A stretch of 64,000 bases of DNA. It comes from Mimachlamys varia. Its lineage: Eukaryota; Mollusca; Bivalvia; Pectinida; Pectinidae. Below the pieces are notes generated by a model, which saw only the letters and a program-made list of their open reading frames with translations, had not been told where the DNA came from and searched no databases. The stretch lies in NCBI GenBank assembly GCA_947623455.1, contig OX392527.1, positions 27,830,201 to 27,894,200 on the forward strand. The letters run 5' to 3'. Numbering within the stretch: position 1 is the stretch's first letter; every line of letters starts with the position of its first letter. The position numbers and the translations under genes were made by a program. Positions 59,601 through 64,000 of the stretch are shown in pieces.

Positions 59601-62600
59601 CTTTATTCGTTTCTGTAATTAGGGCTTTTCACGAACTGGTGAAAGGACCTGTTGACAATGTGTTGTCTATAAACAACAAGAAGTTTGCTGACTTAGTCGA
59701 TCGTATATACCCTACTGATCTTGAGATTAAAGACAAAACAGACTCTTCTACATTAGCTTCTTACCTCGATCTTCACTTAAGCTATGACCAACAAGGGCAA
59801 CTTACTGCTAAGCTGTATGTTTAATCGATTTTGGCTTCGGATTATAGTTTTGTTGACGCTTTGGTATTCTCTGATTTTTTTTTTGATTTTTTTTTTCTAC
59901 AAGACATAGAGCCTTGATATCTAATAAATTATATAAAATGCTAAGGTTATGGATTGTAAGGTTTGGAAATATGAATGACTTTGACCCACTTTCAAGGTCA
60001 CAGGGCTTATTTGTCTTAAAACCTTAAAACAGCATTTTCTTCATTACCTGGAGACATCAAATGATGATATTTCGTCAGCAACATGCAGTGTAAGCACTTC
60101 CCAACAATTGTAACGAAAAAAAGTTGTCTAAAATCTGGTTTCGGTAGGAGTCAAATTTCAAAGGTGCTTCTTTGGGTAACAAACTTTGGAAAGATGCTTT
60201 AATTATTGGCTTTCAATGATGGAAGGGAAGTTATTCGTTAATTATGTAAGAGTTACCTTCCTTCCTTTTACCAAAAACCAAAGTGGTCATGGATGTGAAA
60301 AGCCTGTCATATCGTTAATCAGCAATTTCTAGTTTTGATAAAGAATATGATCTTGACCTACATAATCAGACCAATGTCCTTCTAGATTCATTGCATCTTT
60401 TAACAGTTTGTTTACACCAACGACCTGGTTTCCATACAGAATTGGATTTCTCCAGACCGGAAGGCCCCGTGTGAAAGTTATTTTCAAAGTAGCAAGCAAT
60501 ACATCAGTCACCTACAAAAGTTAAAAAAAAAAAAACGAAAACAGCAAGTTAAAATTATAACCACGGGGACCTGATCATTAGTTTAGGACTTAATGTAAGG
60601 TGTTGAGAGTAATTTTACACTTGGGGAGGGGGGGGGGGGGGGGGGATGATCAATTTCCGATATAATATACCCCCTCCCCTCAATGGTCATTGAGTGAGGC
60701 ATGTTTATCGAAAATCGAAATGAAACCAGTAATATCAATTCAAACATATTTTAACGTTAACGTCTTGACCTACATTTTTTGTATTTGTTATAATAAGAAA
60801 ATTTAAAGAAAAAACAGTTTATTAGCAAGCTACTTTTTTAAAACATTAAACGTAGCATTCATAAAAATGATAAATTTTGCGAAATCAAGGAAACAGTCAG
60901 AAAAAGTTTTTACACTGATTTTGATATATCCCCCCCCCCCACCTCCACCCCCCCCCCCCCCCCTCCACACACAACCTGAAACAACAAAAAATAAAATACT
61001 AAGTTTTCTTGACAACCGAAAGTGATTTTCGCAATTCGTGTGAATTAATGTTTGTAATTATTATAGTCAATTGGGTTGGGTTGGGCCTCAGGGATACGTA
61101 TAGATAAATACCTTTATATCGCTAATTCAATCAATTATAATCAGTTTCTTAATTAGAATACCAAACTGGACTTTTCAGTGAAGGATGATGTCAAACTCTT
61201 TTTTTGACACTTTTTCACAATTGTGTTTTTACCCGTTAAATTCCTCAGGATTTGTTCCTGTCGTGTTATCGCCTTCTTGTAGTACACCTTATGTCAGCTA
61301 TTTAACATCAGAAAATAAGATAACAATTTCTAACTTTGTCAAAAATAATTATAAATTTAAAATGTGTAGCATACTGTATGTGTGTCTTACGTCATTATGG
61401 AAAAGGCGTCAGGTTGAAGCAGTTGTAGTTTGGTTTTATGGTAGCTTGAAATGTATGCTAAAAAGGTATATATATGTATAACCAAATAGACAATCGTCGT
61501 AGACAATACATCATATTGAAAATGTTTTGGGAAATAATTAATCAATCATAATAATGACAAAGTTAAAATCAAAAGTAGTTTATGTTTTTTCATCATGACA
61601 ATTAAGCATGCATCAATAGTACCAATTGATCAGAGTTGTAAACTATGCAACCGTCTGATTCATCTGAATAAGTGAATAACAATACTAATAATGGGGAAAA
61701 AAATTGCCAGCTCTTGAAAATTTAAAGTCAGGGAAATTGCTAGTTTATGATTTTTTTTAAACTCAAATATCTATTTGTTTTTTGTTTACAGACAGAACCC
61801 ATAAAAAAACCATCAGAGATGCTTTATCGACATTTGAACATGCTGTAAAGAAGGAAACAAGGAAGTGTGATTTTTCTTTAACGGAAGTAGAACAGATCAC
61901 CGACGACCAGCATATCCTCTTCAGGAAAGGGAAAGGGTGAGCCATATTTTTTTTACATACATCAAAATATGTATTTCAAAATGATATTGAACAATACTAG
62001 GGCCTTTCTCGTAGTATTGGCATGGGACAGGCAGAGTTATTAATGATGTCACATGCCCCGGATTCATCAGTACCGAAATCAAGATGGATAAAAAATCAGT
62101 TCTGAATGGACATAAGACGCATTTTTTTCATATCTGTAGAAACTTCTAAAAAAAATATTTGTCTACCGTTTAAAAAAGTGTATGTTTAAGAAATGCCCCG
62201 ATGCAGCTTGCGTATAACAAGTTGTCTGTCTTAAATACATTTTCTCAAACCAAACCAAATTATGAAAGTGTCCTTCCTCGGGCTTTTAGTTCAGGGGCAG
62301 TCTGGTATGTGGTTTGGGGTGACTTTAAATATATAAAAAAAAAAAATGAATATTTTTTTAAAAATGTTAATAAGTTACTACGATTGATCTTTTTTGGACG
62401 TGTCTGTCGGTGTGAGTGATCAGATGTCTACGGTCATACAGTGGTCATCAGTCTTATTAAGGACTTGTATCTTTGACATTTGGTATCTTTCGAAACAACG
62501 AATCTTTCCGCTATACTCTCTTTGTGATATATCTCATATTACTTAAGTTAATCAGAATCATAAAACCAAATCACATACTGGCATTACCAATGGTCTGCTG

Positions 62601-63963
62601 GCTAGATATGCAAGGACAGGTAGGAGCCAGGTCATCCAAATACATGAATGTTGGTCAAAATGATACTCAAGAATATGCACTGTTCCATGGCTACTCAACT
62701 ATATATATGTATATATATTTATTACATTTTTGCCTGTGAAATATAGAAAAGTATGAAACTGATCAAACTTATTTTTTCAATGCAGTGATAAACAGTGAAA
62801 ATATAAGATTGTGCAGTGAAAATATAAGGTTTTATCAGTGTAACATGAATAAGTGAGCCGTCATCAAAAAACGTCTACGTAGCAAAAGTAAACCGTGGTC
62901 GTTATTTCACAGTAAAAATCTTACACGTCTATCTGTAGAAAAATGACCACAGTCTATATTTCTGTAATGATAAGGTGACCCGCCGTATATTTCAACGTTG
63001 GGTAGTTTTCCCTCCGGGTAATTTTTTCACGTTACACCGAAACTATTGTATGAGTTGTCCCCCTTCATCGAATCGATTGCTACGCACTCGTGAAAATATA
63101 ACAAAAATATGCCATACTCGTGAAATATATCCGATATTTAAGGGCAAACCATTAAAAATCCTCCTCTATATATAACCCATGAATACATAATCAATCCAAT
63201 AGCATTCATAGTGCTTTACTTTTATAGATACTTTATGTTTATTCATGGTTCTTATAGGCTAATTGAGAGTATCGTTTTTGTTTTTAGAGCACATTACATT
63301 TCATGGCTGTTACAAATTAATATGCAATGACGTCCTTTGTTGGACATATCTCTGTCATTTGTTTAGAACCAGTTTGACTTAAAATTAAAAAATGTTTGGA
63401 TAATACCAGTACCGGTTGAAAAGATCCATTCAAATAAAGTTGCAATTACATTTTCACTCCCAGATGCAATTTAATACACACCAATTAACATATTGCTATC
63501 ACTCATACATGTCTACTATTACCAACTTCCTATATTGCTTTTAGGTATTACACCGCCGTGGGTAAACAAGCCAAGGCAATGGTGCCACATAACATAACAA
63601 TAAATGCTGACCCAGTTTATCCAGGATCTGTTATGCACGAACTTATGCACGCCATGGGATTTTGGCACGAGCATGCGAGACCGGACAGAGATGATTACAT
63701 TACGATCGAAAAGAATAATATAATAGCAAATGAGGAAACCAATTTCTACAAACTATCAAACAGTCAAGTAGACCTGTCCTACAGAACTATTGATTATGAT
63801 CCCTGCTCCATTCTCCACTACGGTGCATACGCCTTCGCCAAATCAAAGACCAAATATACTATAAGTTTAAAACGCTCATATAAAGGCTTCAGTGAGTGCA
63901 TGGGACAAAGGGATAAGTTGAGGGACAGTGACGTACAGCGAATACGGAAAATGTTCGCTTGCG
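53668..63963 (+). CDS. Secreted astacin-family zinc metalloprotease, 3' end beyond window
   Basis: Extracellular M12A peptidase. Exons: 53668-53751, 54047-54137, 56084-56100 (17-bp microexon), 56380-56422, 57453-57523, 57827-57899, 61792-61936, 63545-63963, then a good donor (GTAAGT) and the window ends. Phase is continuous over 314 codons. The chosen ATG gives a hydrophobic signal peptide (residues 1 to about 22, ending near HDSHA); an upstream in-frame ATG at 53617 would bury it. A prosegment follows, with FLVDGDIL at 87-94, close to the astacin aspartate-switch (FxGD). The catalytic domain has HELMHAMGFWHEHARPDRD at 206-224 with zinc ligands His206, 210 and 216 and catalytic Glu207. The Met-turn reads SILHY (263-267), so Leu replaces Met, while the Tyr ligand is kept. 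Cys152 and Cys314 match one classical disulfide; the Cys pair of the other is absent (Tyr176, Pro198). Downstream exons may add TSP1, ShK, CUB or EGF modules; none is visible here. The substrate is unknown. Confidence 0.9.
58525..58986. repeat. 41-bp minisatellite, about 11 copies, in astacin intron 6
   Basis: The unit GTCCATTGACTTTGAATATT + TCTCAGAATGGTTTGCTAGTG repeats with small changes. Two copies have an extra truncated TTTTCCATT-GACTTTGAAT piece. Confidence 0.93.
59550..59567. repeat. C18 homopolymer followed by CA repeats
   Basis: An unbroken C run then (CA)n and CAAA units, within astacin intron 6. Confidence 0.9.
59639..59885 (+). pseudogene. Retrotransposon fragment (copy H) in astacin intron 6
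   Basis: It encodes DNVLSINNKKFADLVDRIYP, TDLEIKDKTDSSTLASYLDL and HLSYDQQGQL, then jumps directly to the terminal TTTAATCGATTTTGGCTTCG ... TTGGTATTCTCTGATTT. Relative to copy F the middle of the 3' module is deleted and YIDDV is degraded to PVDNV. Confidence 0.78.
59960..60100. repeat. TCAAGGTCA-family unit in astacin intron 6
   Basis: ATGACTTTGACCCACTTTCA + AGGTCACAGGGC, then a CTTAAAACCTTAAAACA segment, same order as the units near 24165. Confidence 0.65.
60623..60645. repeat. G-run (G4-A-G18)
   Basis: GGGGA then an 18-base G run. Capable of G-quadruplex formation on the plus strand; lies in astacin intron 6. Confidence 0.9.
60930..60963. repeat. Interrupted C-run (C11, then C16)
   Basis: Two C runs separated by ACCTCCA, about 285 bp from the G-run, so the minus strand also has quadruplex potential and the two tracts are mutually complementary. 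Confidence 0.9.
63080..63172. mobile_element. Partial copy of the palindromic MITE in astacin intron 7
   Basis: CTACGCACTCGTGAAAATAT, ATATGCCATACTCGTG, AAATATATCCGATATTTA and AAACCATT follow the order of the element at 32084-32224 (minus orientation of its right half). Confidence 0.6.
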
Positions 63964-64000
63964 GTAAGTTTCTCTTTATATCATTTACTTTTGATTACCA

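Noticed and set aside
60830..61015. Gly-run protein on the minus strand
   Set aside because: Product of the C homopolymers within an astacin intron.

Overview
The window is eukaryotic, AT-rich, intron-rich animal DNA. GT-AG introns, a canonical eIF3d gene, a tRNA-derived SINE with a central domain typical of molluscs, lineage-specific astacin exons and many small non-autonomous DNA elements suggest a marine lophotrochozoan, most probably a bivalve (the species is not determinable by eye). There are no prokaryotic-style operons, CRISPR arrays or rRNA, and no intact tRNA.

Layout. 1-7.8 kb: gene-poor DNA with nuclear-receptor-motif repeats and a terminal-inverted-repeat (TIR) element. 7.8-13.4 kb, minus strand: a five-exon gene for a 242-aa protein with a helix-hairpin-helix-like motif, whose introns hold a hAT-like element and a SINE. 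13.4-13.56 kb: a 171-bp divergent promoter. 13.56-23.3 kb, plus strand: EIF3D in 14 coding exons (572 aa), rebuilt exon by exon with consistent phase at every junction. Its last intron carries a 29-bp minisatellite, a TIR element with a 9-bp target duplication and a second foldback element.

23.4-53.6 kb is a gene desert of about 30 kb. It holds a TTAA-flanked element nested in a repeat, at least seven decayed copies of one retrotransposon family (YIDD-type reverse transcriptase plus a conserved 3' module), a 141-bp palindromic MITE, a 20-copy 35-bp satellite and a 39-bp minisatellite. Several islands of more complex sequence could be regulatory. 53.67 kb to the right edge, plus strand: a secreted astacin-family metalloprotease, eight coding exons seen and incomplete at the 3' end. 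Its zinc site is intact, but the Met-turn methionine is leucine and both cysteines of one classical disulfide are missing.

How the genes relate: the minus-strand gene and EIF3D share a compact promoter and may be co-regulated as housekeeping genes. The astacin gene lies 30 kb away and is probably independent. The most informative structures are the three non-autonomous DNA elements that each landed inside a repeat, so the unoccupied site can be read from sister copies, and the splice-site duplications inside EIF3D. No clearly new multi-gene system was found. All coordinates were derived by hand; exon boundaries were checked by reading-frame phase, whereas repeat limits are approximate.
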